A stretch of DNA of 12,762 nt from contig CAZWUZ010000049.1 of NCBI GenBank assembly GCA_964637655.1, positions 3,437 through 16,198 of the forward strand, in the 5' to 3' direction. Positions within the stretch are counted from its first letter, which is position 1. Each line of letters begins with the position of its first letter. The notes below the pieces were generated by a model. The model did not search any database. It was not told the DNA's origin and saw nothing but the letters and a program-made list of their open reading frames with translations. The DNA comes from CAZWUZ01 sp964637655 [NCBI: uncultured bacterium]. Its GTDB lineage: Bacteria > DAOPZR01. Shown one piece after another: positions 6,454 through 12,762 of this stretch. Both the position numbers and the translations under genes were made by a program.

Positions 6454-7041
6454 TCAGGGCTTGGGCAGTGCCTCGTCGATGAAGGCGAACACTTCCTTGA
6501 TATCGAGCGGCTTGGCGAAAATCTGCTCGCCCCCCGCCGCCTGGAACTTGGCGATCAGTTCCTTGTCGGCAACATGCGCGGTGATGGCGGCGATGCGGAT
6601 GCGGCGTCCCTCGGGCATCTGGCGGATGACGCGGCAGACCTCGACCCCGTCCATCCCCGGCATCTGCAGGTCGAGCAGCAGCACGGCCGGGCGCAGCGTG
6701 GCGATGAGCGCCCCCGCCTCGAAGCCGTTGGCAGTGGTGTGCAGCGGCACGTCGGCATAACGCTTGCGAAAATGCAGTTCGAGCATCTTGAGGATGGAGG
6801 GCTCGTCATCAACCGCGAGGACGGCGCGCAGCAGCGGGAGTTCCGTCCCCTCCATGGCACGATACGGGATGCCCTGGCGCGCGGCGAATTCCTTGAGGTC
6901 GGTCTCGTCGATGCGGCGGTGTTTGCCCATGGTGCGGAACGAGCGGATTTCACCCGCATCGATCCAGCGCTGCATGGTGCTGCGGCTGACCCCGAGCCGC
7001 TCGGCGGCTTCCTGTGAAGTAAGCAGGCGATATTCCGACAT
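6454..7041 (-). CDS. Excisionase-type HTH plus response-regulator receiver protein
   Basis: A 195-residue protein with the DNA-binding domain first and the receiver second, the reverse of the usual response-regulator order. Residues 5-55 are a MerR/BldC/excisionase-like winged HTH (LTSQEAAERLGVSRSTMQRW, then GEIRSFRTMGKHRRI). The receiver (about 72-193) keeps the acidic pair Asp78-Asp79, phospho-acceptor Asp124 (LLLDLQMPGMDG), Thr154 and Lys177 (FAKPLD), so it should be phosphorylated. Start ATG 7041 is backed by a good Shine-Dalgarno, GAGGTG at 7052-7047, five bases upstream. No histidine kinase adjoins it; the hybrid kinase at 11590 is the only one in view and a link is speculative. It lies downstream of, and on the same strand as, the glycoside hydrolase gene (117-base gap) but has its own promoter. 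Confidence 0.9.
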   Translation of the reverse strand: MSEYRLLTSQEAAERLGVSRSTMQRWIDAGEIRSFRTMGKHRRIDETDLKEFAARQGIPYRAMEGTELPLLRAVLAVDDEPSILKMLELHFRKRYADVPLHTTANGFEAGALIATLRPAVLLLDLQMPGMDGVEVCRVIRQMPEGRRIRIAAITAHVADKELIAKFQAAGGEQIFAKPLDIKEVFAFIDEALPKP

Positions 7042-7082
7042 GATGTCACCTCGTTGATTGAAATATACCCAATGATGACATC
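7042..7082. promoter_or_regulatory. Inverted repeat spanning the -10 and start region of the HTH-receiver gene (possible operator)
   Basis: GATGTCA at 7042-7048 and its exact reverse complement TGACATC at 7076-7082 are separated by 27 bases. One arm abuts the start codon and overlaps the ribosome binding site; the other overlaps the -10. The placement would suit autoregulation by the HTH protein, or a hairpin hiding the ribosome binding site in the mRNA. Seven-base arms could also be chance. Confidence 0.35.
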
Positions 7083-7100
7083 TTTGGATTTCTCTGTCAA
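7047..7100 (-). promoter_or_regulatory. Promoter and ribosome binding site of the HTH-receiver gene
   Basis: On the - strand there is a perfect -35 TTGACA (7100-7095), a 17-base spacer and a weaker -10 CATCAT (7077-7072), the latter preceded by TGT so that it is an extended -10. The transcript would start near 7065, leaving a leader of about 24 bases with the Shine-Dalgarno GAGGTG at 7052-7047. A TATATT at 7067-7062 is another possible -10, but no -35 sits at the right distance from it. Confidence 0.6.
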
Positions 7101-7158
7101 GCGACCAAAGGTGTCAAGGTGTTAGCAGTTTTGTGAAAATGGCACTTTTCTGCTGCAA

Positions 7159-8271
7159 CTATTGGGGAGTATGGTGAGAAGTTCGCAGGCAGGAAGCGTT
7201 GTCAAGGGCGCGTTTGAGCGTTTGCCGACTGATGCGCCCTGAAGCAAGATGCGCGCGGATGATGTCCACAACTTCGGGCACTATATCCGGTTCATACATT
7301 GCGGTGTTGTTGGAAAATATCAACAGGTCGCATCCGGCATTGAGCGCCAACGCAATCGCTTCCGCGCGTCCGTACTGCTGCGTGATGGCGCCCATCATCA
7401 TATCGTCAGAGATGACTGGCCCCTGCCAGCCAAGTTCACCGCGCAGCAATCCGCCAAGCGTTGCCATGGAGAGGGTGGCCGGGTACTGCGTGTCGAGACG
7501 CGTATTGAACGTATGCGCGGACATCACGGCATCCGCGCGCACCTGCGCGTAGGGGAGCAGTTCCTCGCGCTGCCAGGTGGCGGTGACATCAGTCAAACCG
7601 AAATGCGAATCGGCGGTGGCACTGCCGTGCCCGGGAAAATGCTTGAGTGCGCAGCTGATGCCGCGCGCATGATGTGCCGCGATAAAGGCGCGGGCATGGC
7701 GCGCGACGGTGTCGGGGACGGCGCTGAAACTGCGCTGCACGGCGCCGATGGCAGGCGAGGCGGGGTTGCGATTGAGATCGACCACCGGGGCGAAGTTGAG
7801 CGTGATGCCGGCGTCGGCCAGCGCCTGCGCGGTCAGATCCGCCCAGTACGCCGTGGTCTCCGCGTCATCGAGGGTGCCGAGTGCCTGCGCGGAGAGGGTC
7901 GGGGGGAACCCGTACTCCTGCCTGAGGCGGTTTACGCGTCCCCCCTCCTGGTCGATGGCGATGATGAGCGGCGGGCGGCCCGCGTCGGCCGCGGCCTCCT
8001 GCAGCGCGGCCGTGAGCGCGCGCAGTTGCGCGGGACTGGTGACATTGCGCGGGCGCGACGACGACGGGGCGTCATACTCATACAGCACGACACCACCCAG
8101 TCCATAGTCGCTGATATCGCGGAAAACGTGATGGTCGGGCGCCAGGGCAACGCCGCGGAAACCGGCGATGAGCAGTTCACCGGCGCGTGCCGCGAGCGGA
8201 TCGTAGGTGGCGGCATGCCACACGGCCGCCACCGCAGCACACAGCAGGAGGCCGATGAGCAGGCGGCGCAT
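7159..8271 (-). CDS. Exported family 3 glycoside hydrolase, NagZ-like beta-N-acetylhexosaminidase
   Basis: A 370-residue protein. Residues 1 to about 22 (MRRLLIGLLLCAAVAAV...) form a signal peptide or membrane anchor; no proper lipobox surrounds Cys11. The GH3 TIM barrel follows with AIDQEGGRVNRL (105-116), NFAPVVDLNRNP (159-170), the NagZ signature KHFPGHG (210-216) with DSHFGL (221-226) supplying the acid/base His223, and VISDDMMMGA (286-295) holding the nucleophile Asp, probably Asp289. The loop and its His are diagnostic of N-acetyl-beta-glucosaminidases that release GlcNAc from GlcNAc-anhydromuropeptides. E. coli NagZ is cytoplasmic; the export signal here implies an envelope or extracellular role. 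Its ATG overlaps the stop of the isomerase-like gene by one base (TGATG) with no clear Shine-Dalgarno, so translation is probably coupled. It ends 117 bases before the HTH-receiver gene. Confidence 0.92.
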   Translation of the reverse strand: MRRLLIGLLLCAAVAAVWHAATYDPLAARAGELLIAGFRGVALAPDHHVFRDISDYGLGGVVLYEYDAPSSSRPRNVTSPAQLRALTAALQEAAADAGRPPLIIAIDQEGGRVNRLRQEYGFPPTLSAQALGTLDDAETTAYWADLTAQALADAGITLNFAPVVDLNRNPASPAIGAVQRSFSAVPDTVARHARAFIAAHHARGISCALKHFPGHGSATADSHFGLTDVTATWQREELLPYAQVRADAVMSAHTFNTRLDTQYPATLSMATLGGLLRGELGWQGPVISDDMMMGAITQQYGRAEAIALALNAGCDLLIFSNNTAMYEPDIVPEVVDIIRAHLASGRISRQTLKRALDNASCLRTSHHTPQ

Positions 8272-9086
8272 CAGCGGCGGTGGTAGCGGCGGCGGCTGCG
8301 CTGGCCGAAGGCGCGCACGAGCGCGCGGCGGCAGAAGGAGACACTTTCCGCCAGGGTCGCGGCCACGCGGTCGAGGTCATGTCCGCCCAAAGTATGCGGG
8401 GCGAGTTCGAGCGACAGGCAGCCGCGGTAGCGCGTCTCCGCCAGCAGGGCGAGAAACTCCTCCAGCGGCAGCACTCCCTGTTGCGGCGGCAGATGCCACG
8501 TCTGCGCGTCGATGTTGGACAAATGGATATGGGCAACCCGCGCACCATGCGCGCGCCAGAGCGCTGTCAGCCCGTCAGGCCAGGTGCCGGCATGCGCGGT
8601 ATCGAACACGAGACGCGGTATCGGTTCCCATTCCGCCGGCGCATTCGCCTGCCAGCGCCGGTCGGGTATAGAAAAGAGCCCGAGTATCCTGCGCGTATGG
8701 CGCGGCATGGTTTCGAAGGCAACGGGAATACCGTCGCGCCACTGCGGGTCGGCAAAATCGATGCGCGCGTCACCGCGTGCCGGCGGATGTGCCACCACGA
8801 GGCGGGCGCCAACCGCGCGTGCCAGCGTGCGGGCAAAAACAAGCCGCTCCGCCCACTCCGTTTCCGCCGGCGGGTAGAGTGCCGGGCGCGCGGTATGCAC
8901 AACCGGAATGCGCAGGTAGAACTCCTCCATCAAACGGCGCAGGTAGGGGATCTGCCGCGTATCGGCACGATCGTCGAGTTGCAATTCCAGCCCGTCCACT
9001 TCAAGCCGTCGCGCGAGTTCGCAGACGCGGTTGAGTCCGTAATGATTGAGCGACGCAGTCGACAGAATGAGATCGATGGCGGCCAT
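8271..9086 (-). CDS. Sugar phosphate isomerase/epimerase-like TIM-barrel protein (xylose isomerase-like/AP endonuclease 2 fold)
   Basis: A 271-residue soluble barrel. Candidate metal ligands fall at the ends of the strands as in this superfamily: Glu125 (VAFETMPR), Asp162 and His165 (LVFDTAHAGTW), His188 (VAHIHLSN) and Glu227 (LSLELAP). An early DGLELQLDD segment (31-39) matches the second strand. The C-terminus ends in a basic tail (GQRSRRRYHRR). Members isomerise or epimerise sugars, inositols or related compounds; the substrate is unknown. It overlaps the glycoside hydrolase gene by one base, so it may process a sugar connected with that enzyme (inference). ATG 9086 has no visible Shine-Dalgarno. 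The frame stays open upstream through the tandem repeat, but each repeat unit contains no ATG, GTG or TTG in this frame, so 9086 is the best start. Confidence 0.8.
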   Translation of the reverse strand: MAAIDLILSTASLNHYGLNRVCELARRLEVDGLELQLDDRADTRQIPYLRRLMEEFYLRIPVVHTARPALYPPAETEWAERLVFARTLARAVGARLVVAHPPARGDARIDFADPQWRDGIPVAFETMPRHTRRILGLFSIPDRRWQANAPAEWEPIPRLVFDTAHAGTWPDGLTALWRAHGARVAHIHLSNIDAQTWHLPPQQGVLPLEEFLALLAETRYRGCLSLELAPHTLGGHDLDRVAATLAESVSFCRRALVRAFGQRSRRRYHRR

Positions 9087-9093
9087 GTTTTCA

Positions 9094-9306
9094 GGAGCGC
9101 CCCGGACGACCGGGCGCGGCAGCGAATGCCGGCAGAAGTTCGCGCAACATCCGGGAGCGCCCCGGACGACCGGGCGCGGCAGCGAACGCCGGCAGAAGTT
9201 CGCGCAACATCCGGGAGCGCCCCGGACGACCGGGCGCGGCAGCGAACGCCGGCAGAAGTTCGCGCAACATCCGGGAGCGCCCCGGATGACCGGGCGCAGG
9301 AGCGGG
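9094..9306. repeat. 60-bp tandem repeat, about 3.5 units, two hairpins per unit
   Basis: Units at 9094-9153, 9154-9213 and 9214-9273 are followed by a partial unit to about 9306. Units 2 and 3 are identical over their full length; unit 1 differs by one base (T at 9127), and the partial unit has T at 9287 and diverges from 9299. Each unit holds GCGCCC...GGGCGC, with an inner CCGG-ACGA-CCGG, and a second stem GCGAAC...GTTCGC with a ten-base loop. It fills most of the 248-base gap between hisF and the isomerase gene. Because 60 is a multiple of three, several frames stay open on both strands with 20-residue repeating products; none has the look of a real protein. No unique spacers separate the units, so it is not a CRISPR. 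Confidence 0.95.
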
Positions 9307-9334
9307 CGACAGCAGGAGCAGGCACATACAGGGA

Positions 9335-10093
9335 TTACAAACGGACGGGGAGGCCCTGCGCGGCGAGCGCGCGCTTGACCTCACCGACGGTGGTCTCCTT
9401 GTAGTGGAAAATCGAGGCGGCGAGCACGGCGGACGCGCCCCCTTCCTGCAGGCCGGCGCGCAAATGCTCGACCGTGCCCGCGCCCCCCGAGGCGATGACC
9501 GGGATGCCGACCGCGTCGCTGACCGCGCGGGTCAACCCGAGATCGAATCCGTCCTTGCAGCCGTCACGGTCCATCGAGGTGAGCAGAATCTCTCCCGCGC
9601 CGCGCTGCTCGGCCTCGCGCGCCCACGCCACCGCGTCCCTGCCGACCGGGGTGCGCCCGCCGTGGATGAATACTTCCCACTGTCCGGGCGCGGTCTGCTT
9701 GGCATCGATGGCGACGACGATGCACTGCGCGCCGAACTGCGCGGAGCCCTCGCTGATCAGTTCCGGGCGCTGCACCGCGGCGGTGTTGAGCGAGACCTTG
9801 TCGGCGCCCGCGGCGAGCATGGCGCGGATATCGTCGACGGTGCGCAGCCCGCCCCCGACGGTGAAGGGGAGGAAGATGGTCTCCGCCACGCGCCGCGCGA
9901 CGTCGAACATGATGCTGCGGCGCTCGTGCGAGGCGGTGATGTCGAGAAAAACGAGTTCGTCGGCCCCCTGGCGGTCGTACTCCGCCGCCACTTCCACGGG
10001 ATCGCCCGCGTCGCGGATGTCGACGAACTTCACCCCCTTGACAACGCGTCCGGCGTCGACGTCGAGGCAGGGGATGATGCGCGGGGCGAGCAT
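9335..10093 (-). CDS. hisF: Imidazole glycerol phosphate synthase cyclase subunit HisF
   Basis: A 252-residue (beta/alpha)8 barrel that uses ammonia from HisH to convert PRFAR into imidazole glycerol phosphate and AICAR, in histidine synthesis, in the cytoplasm. It keeps the two catalytic aspartates, Asp11 ([15 protein letters not shown]) and Asp130 (VVAIDAKQ). It also has the phosphate-binding loops FTVGGGLRT (77-85) and [12 protein letters not shown], and [13 protein letters not shown] in the second half. Length and start are normal for the family. Its ATG directly follows the hisA stop codon (TAA-ATG, no gap), so the two are co-translated. After its stop the cluster is interrupted by the 60-bp tandem repeat. 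Confidence 0.98.
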   Translation of the reverse strand: MLAPRIIPCLDVDAGRVVKGVKFVDIRDAGDPVEVAAEYDRQGADELVFLDITASHERRSIMFDVARRVAETIFLPFTVGGGLRTVDDIRAMLAAGADKVSLNTAAVQRPELISEGSAQFGAQCIVVAIDAKQTAPGQWEVFIHGGRTPVGRDAVAWAREAEQRGAGEILLTSMDRDGCKDGFDLGLTRAVSDAVGIPVIASGGAGTVEHLRAGLQEGGASAVLAASIFHYKETTVGEVKRALAAQGLPVRL

Positions 10094-10825
10094 TTACTGT
10101 TCCGCCACCGCGGCGAGCGCATCGGTGAGGGTGAAGGCGTTCTCGTAGAGCGCGCGGCCGACGATGGCGCCTGTCACGCGGTATGACTGCAGCTGTGCCA
10201 GCGCGCGCAGGTCGTCGAGCGTGGTGATGCCGCCCGAGGCGATGAGGTCACGCCCGAAGCACCCCGCGACCTCCTGCAGCCCCTCGATGTTGGGGCCGGC
10301 CATCATACCGTCGCGCCCGATGTCAGTGTAGATGAGCGTCTGCAGTCCCATCTCCTTGAGCTGCTTTACCGCGTCGGCGACAGTGATCTTCGACAGCGAA
10401 GTCCACCCCTTGATGGCGACGAAACCGCCGCGTGCATCGAGCGACACGGCGATCCGCTCGGCGTAGATGCCGAGCGCGGCGCGCAGCAGGTTCGGATCCT
10501 GCAGCGCGCTGGTGCCGAAGATGATGCGGTCGATGCCGCCGTCGAGGTAGGAGAGCATCGTCGCCCGGTCGCGGATGCCGCCGCCGATCTCGATCTTCAC
10601 CTGCGGAAATTCCTTCCGGACAGCGAGGATCACCTCACGGTGCACCGGGGTGCCGTCCTTGGCGCCGGCCAGATCGACGAGATGCAGCCACTGCGCCCCC
10701 TGCTCGACCCAGCGGCGTGCGGCGTTGACCGGGTCATCATCGAACACGGTCAGGTCCTGGAATTCGCCGCGGCGCAGGCGCACGGCTTTGCCGTCAAGGA
10801 TGTCGATGGCGGGATAGAGTATCAT
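10094..10825 (-). CDS. hisA: Phosphoribosylformimino-AICAR-P isomerase HisA
   Basis: A 243-residue (beta/alpha)8 barrel that opens the aminoaldose ProFAR to the ketose PRFAR, the substrate of HisHF. The catalytic aspartates are Asp8 ([14 protein letters not shown]) and Asp130 (AVSLDARGG). The phosphate sites are IGGGIRDR (80-87) and [19 protein letters not shown] (167-174) carries the Asp seen at this place in both HisA and HisF. Start ATG 10825 overlaps the hisH stop by four bases (ATGA) and has GAGGTG about eight bases upstream inside hisH. Nothing suggests the bifunctional HisA/TrpF (PriA) type, but that cannot be excluded by eye. Confidence 0.98.
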   Translation of the reverse strand: MILYPAIDILDGKAVRLRRGEFQDLTVFDDDPVNAARRWVEQGAQWLHLVDLAGAKDGTPVHREVILAVRKEFPQVKIEIGGGIRDRATMLSYLDGGIDRIIFGTSALQDPNLLRAALGIYAERIAVSLDARGGFVAIKGWTSLSKITVADAVKQLKEMGLQTLIYTDIGRDGMMAGPNIEGLQEVAGCFGRDLIASGGITTLDDLRALAQLQSYRVTGAIVGRALYENAFTLTDALAAVAEQ

Positions 10826-11448
10826 GCGCGTTTCACCTCAGTGACGAAATTCTCCAGCAGTTTGAGTCCCGCGTCCTGGCTCTTTTCCGGGTGGAACTGG
10901 CAGGCGCAGACGTTCCCCTGCCGTACCGCGGCGGCAAAGGGGACACCGTAGTCGCAGGTGCCGATGGCGGCAGCGCTCACCGGAGCGTAGTAGGAGTGGA
11001 CGAAGTAGAAGAAGGTGTCCGACGGAATACCGCGCCAGAGGGGATCAATACCGTCATGTGCGACACGGTTCCACCCCATCTGCGGGACGATGAGTTTGCG
11101 GCCGTCGGCCGTCGCGGCAGAAAATCGCGTCACGGTGCCCGGCAGTACGCCGAGTCCCGTTTCACCCGGCGCTTCGTCGCTGGCAGCGTAGAGCACCTGC
11201 AGTCCGAGACAGAGCCCGAGGTAGGGAATCCCCTGCTGCCGTGCGGCGGCGAGAAACTCCACCCAGCCCGCGGCGCGCAGACTCGCCATGGCGGCGGCAA
11301 AGTGCCCGACTCCGGGGAGGACGACCGCGTCGATACCGGAGAGCCCGTCGGGAGGCACACCCTGCACCGACACGCTCGCCCCGACCTTTTCCAGCGCCTT
11401 GGCGACCGAGCGCAGATTCCCCATCCGGTAATCGATCAGCAGGAACAC
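10822..11448 (-). CDS. hisH: Imidazole glycerol phosphate synthase glutaminase subunit HisH
   Basis: A 208-residue class I glutamine amidotransferase that hydrolyses glutamine and channels ammonia to HisF. The catalytic triad is Cys80 (YLGLCLGLQVLY), His186 and Glu188 (FHPEKS). GVGHF (46-50), PQMGWNRV (122-129) and FYFVHSYY (147-154) are typical HisH segments. The N-terminus reads FLLIDYRMGNLRSVAKALE, with Arg where Gly is common in DYGMGN. I chose GTG 11448: the only nearby in-frame ATG (11484) lies upstream of the -10 box and therefore outside the transcript, and the GTG product begins exactly at the first beta-strand. A weak GGACGG lies upstream. It is the first gene of hisH-hisA-hisF, divergent from the hybrid kinase. 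Confidence 0.96.
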   Translation of the reverse strand: MFLLIDYRMGNLRSVAKALEKVGASVSVQGVPPDGLSGIDAVVLPGVGHFAAAMASLRAAGWVEFLAAARQQGIPYLGLCLGLQVLYAASDEAPGETGLGVLPGTVTRFSAATADGRKLIVPQMGWNRVAHDGIDPLWRGIPSDTFFYFVHSYYAPVSAAAIGTCDYGVPFAAAVRQGNVCACQFHPEKSQDAGLKLLENFVTEVKRA

Positions 11449-11472
11449 CGTCGCACCGTCCGTTTCGCGCTT

Positions 11473-11481
11473 ATTGTAGCA
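11473..11481 (-). promoter_or_regulatory. Extended -10 promoter of the hisHAF cluster
   Basis: On the - strand TGC-TACAAT occupies 11481-11473. No good -35 is seen at 16-18 bases upstream, which is common for extended -10 promoters. Transcription would begin near 11466, giving a leader of about 18 bases before the hisH GTG. I see no attenuator, leader peptide with histidine codons or riboswitch ahead of hisH. Confidence 0.6.
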
Positions 11482-11528
11482 CATTCGGGTGCGCCTGCGC
11501 CACCGGCCGGCACGGTCTCTGACGGATA

Positions 11529-11537
11529 TGCTATACT
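11529..11537 (+). promoter_or_regulatory. Extended -10 promoter of the receiver-histidine kinase gene
   Basis: TGC-TATACT occupies 11529-11537 on the + strand, without a recognisable -35. A start near 11544 gives a leader of about 46 bases ending in a strong purine-rich Shine-Dalgarno (GGAGGAGGGA, 11578-11587) before ATG 11590. It faces away from the hisH promoter; the two -10 boxes are about 50 bases apart, so shared regulation is possible. Confidence 0.6.
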
Positions 11538-11589
11538 GCTGTTGTTTCCGTGCTCCAGCCATGTGCAGCGGAAGCCGGAGGAGGGAGCC

Positions 11590-12693
11590 ATGACGCTCCT
11601 GCCTGAGACCAGCACCATCCTGATCATCGACGACGTCCCGGAAAACATGCGCATTCTCGGCTCGGTGCTGGAGCGTGCCGGCTACCAGACCCTGTTTGCC
11701 ACGTCGGAGGCCGAGGCGGTGGCGCTGCTCGCCCGGGAGACGCCCGACCTGCTGCTGCTCGATGTGACGCTGGCGGGGATGGATGGCTATGCTGTCTGCC
11801 GTCGGCTCAAGGAACGGCCGGTGACCCGCAACCTGCCGGTGATCTTCATCACCGCGCGCACGGCGGCGGAAGACATCGTTGCGGGGTTTGATGCCGGCGG
11901 CGTCGATTACATCGCCAAACCGTTCCACGACCGCGAACTGCTCGCCCGGGTCAGGGTGCACCTCGGTCTGCATCGTGCGCAGCAGGTGCTGGCGGCAGCC
12001 AATGCGACGAAAGACCGGTTCATGACCATCGTGGCGCATGACCTGCGCGGTCCAATGGGGACGCTGGCGATGGGTCTCGAACTGCTGCAACAGGCGGGGC
12101 AGAGTGAAGCACAGCGGCGCGAGTATGCGGGCAAGATGCATGCCAGCGCGCTGCGCCTGATCCGGCTGATGGAGGACCTGCTCGACTGGTCGCGTCTGCA
12201 GCGCGAGCAGATGACGGTGACCCCGGTGTGTCTCGACCTGACGACGGCGGCGCGGCAGCAGACGGAACTGCTGACGGGGAGCGCTGGCGTCAAGCAGATC
12301 GGGGTGACGGTCAATGAGGCCGCTGTGGCGGTAATGGCGGATGCGGCGATGACCGCGACGATCATCCGCAACCTGCTGGGCAACGCCATCAAGTATGCGC
12401 GTCCGGGCGGCCATGTGGTGATCACCGCGAGCGTGGCCGGCAGCATGGCGGAACTCAGTGTGACGGACGACGGCGTCGGCATGTCTCCGTCGCGCTGCGC
12501 GCGACTGTTCGAACTGGCGGAATTCTCCAGCCGGGCCGGCACGTCCGGTGAGCGCGGCACCGGGCTGGGCCTCATCATGTGCCGCGATTTCGCCCGCCGC
12601 AACGGCGGCGATCTCACCATCACCAGCGCGGAAGGCGAAGGCACGACCGCAACCCTTACCCTCCCCGCGGTGCCTGTCCCGGCAGTTTGCTGA
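11590..12693 (+). CDS. Soluble hybrid sensor: N-terminal receiver plus histidine kinase
   Basis: A 367-residue cytoplasmic signalling protein. The receiver (8-125) keeps Asp14-Asp15, phospho-acceptor Asp58 (LLLLDVTLAGMDG), Thr88 and Lys110 (YIAKPF). The HisKA dimerisation helix follows, with His150 in VAHDLRGPMG. The HATPase domain shows the N box with Asn265 (IIRNLLGNAIKYA), the G1 box DDGVGM (293-298) and the G2 box GTGLGL (323-328). There is no membrane segment and no PAS or GAF sensor, so its input is probably phosphorylation of, or docking on, its receiver. The output regulator is not adjacent. The ATG has a strong Shine-Dalgarno; the frame is open further upstream but that part overlaps the divergent hisH gene and promoter and is dismissed. 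Confidence 0.95.
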   Translation: MTLLPETSTILIIDDVPENMRILGSVLERAGYQTLFATSEAEAVALLARETPDLLLLDVTLAGMDGYAVCRRLKERPVTRNLPVIFITARTAAEDIVAGFDAGGVDYIAKPFHDRELLARVRVHLGLHRAQQVLAAANATKDRFMTIVAHDLRGPMGTLAMGLELLQQAGQSEAQRREYAGKMHASALRLIRLMEDLLDWSRLQREQMTVTPVCLDLTTAARQQTELLTGSAGVKQIGVTVNEAAVAVMADAAMTATIIRNLLGNAIKYARPGGHVVITASVAGSMAELSVTDDGVGMSPSRCARLFELAEFSSRAGTSGERGTGLGLIMCRDFARRNGGDLTITSAEGEGTTATLTLPAVPVPAVC

Positions 12694-12762
12694 GAAAAAT
12701 CGCAACGGTTCAGCCACCCACGCATCTTGCAGAGCGCCCCTGCGGGCCACCCTTACCTCTCC

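Noticed and set aside
7101-7158. Possible terminator after the glycoside hydrolase gene (AGCAG/CTGCT around 7124-7157)
   Set aside because: The stem is short, with a long loop and mismatches, and there is no T-run in the right place.
9094-9306. CRISPR array
   Set aside because: The units are contiguous 60-bp copies without unique spacers, and no cas gene is present.
8930-9325. Repeat protein on the - strand with 20-residue repeats (GALPDVARTSAG...)
   Set aside because: No ribosome binding site, overlap with the isomerase gene in another frame, and no compositional sign of selection on this frame over the other open ones.
8280-9404. Long + strand frame reading through the 60-bp repeats with a 20-residue repeating C-terminal part
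   Set aside because: The repeat keeps frames open because 60 is divisible by three; the upstream part is antisense to the isomerase gene, which has clear catalytic motifs.
10891-11589. N-terminal extension of the histidine kinase through the hisH region
   Set aside because: It is antisense to hisH and crosses both promoters; a strong Shine-Dalgarno precedes ATG 11590.
11449-12750. N-terminal extension of hisH reading back through the kinase gene on the - strand
   Set aside because: HisH begins at the GTG at 11448, downstream of its promoter; the rest is antisense to the histidine kinase.

Overview
The window is a gene-dense, high-GC stretch of bacterial chromosome. It holds twelve protein-coding genes, most of them joined by 1-4 base overlaps, and no tRNA, rRNA, CRISPR array or intact insertion sequence that I can see. 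The organism cannot be named from the sequence. Three things point to an uncultured-type Gram-negative lineage such as a PVC-group bacterium or a deltaproteobacterium. These are a MetV-MetF methylenetetrahydrofolate reductase pair of the kind found with the Wood-Ljungdahl methyl branch, an excisionase-type HTH fused to a receiver domain, and two kinds of interspersed intergenic repeat (a GGGGACACAC palindrome and 9-base-periodic cACaGAG repeats). This assignment is inference.

Left part, + strand (29-4567): a near-consensus promoter (TTGGCA-17-TGC-TATAAT form) drives a four-gene overlapping operon. It encodes a GT4 glycosyltransferase, a B12-binding-domain radical SAM enzyme, a GT2 glycosyltransferase and a cation/proton-antiporter-like membrane protein. 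The first three look like an envelope or glycolipid modification set. The antiporter-like protein lacks the Asp-Asp pair expected in its family, and a repeated palindromic element supplies its last eight codons. That element continues downstream as a perfect 19-bp inverted repeat.

Middle, + strand (4659-6199): metV and metF overlap by four bases. Together they should form the enzyme that reduces methylene-THF to methyl-THF. A repeat-rich gap (6200-6453) follows.

Right part, - strand (6454-11448): reading in the direction of transcription, hisH-hisA-hisF form a tight cluster. They encode the two IGP synthase subunits and the isomerase that feeds it. Next comes a 248-base gap holding a 60-bp tandem repeat (3.5 copies). 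Beyond it lie an overlapping pair, a xylose-isomerase-type TIM-barrel protein and an exported NagZ-like family 3 glycoside hydrolase. After a further gap is an HTH-receiver regulator with its own promoter and a dyad over that promoter. Divergent from hisH, on the + strand, is a soluble receiver-histidine kinase hybrid (11590-12693).

Three or four of the promoters share an extended -10 (TGC-TAYAMT or similar). At two of them the -10 is so close to the start codon that the mRNA would be leaderless or nearly so. I did not find a clearly new defence or mobile system. The items most worth a second look are the 60-bp repeat inside the his-linked cluster, the antiporter lacking its ion-binding carboxylates, the palindromic element captured into a coding sequence, and the radical SAM/glycosyltransferase operon.
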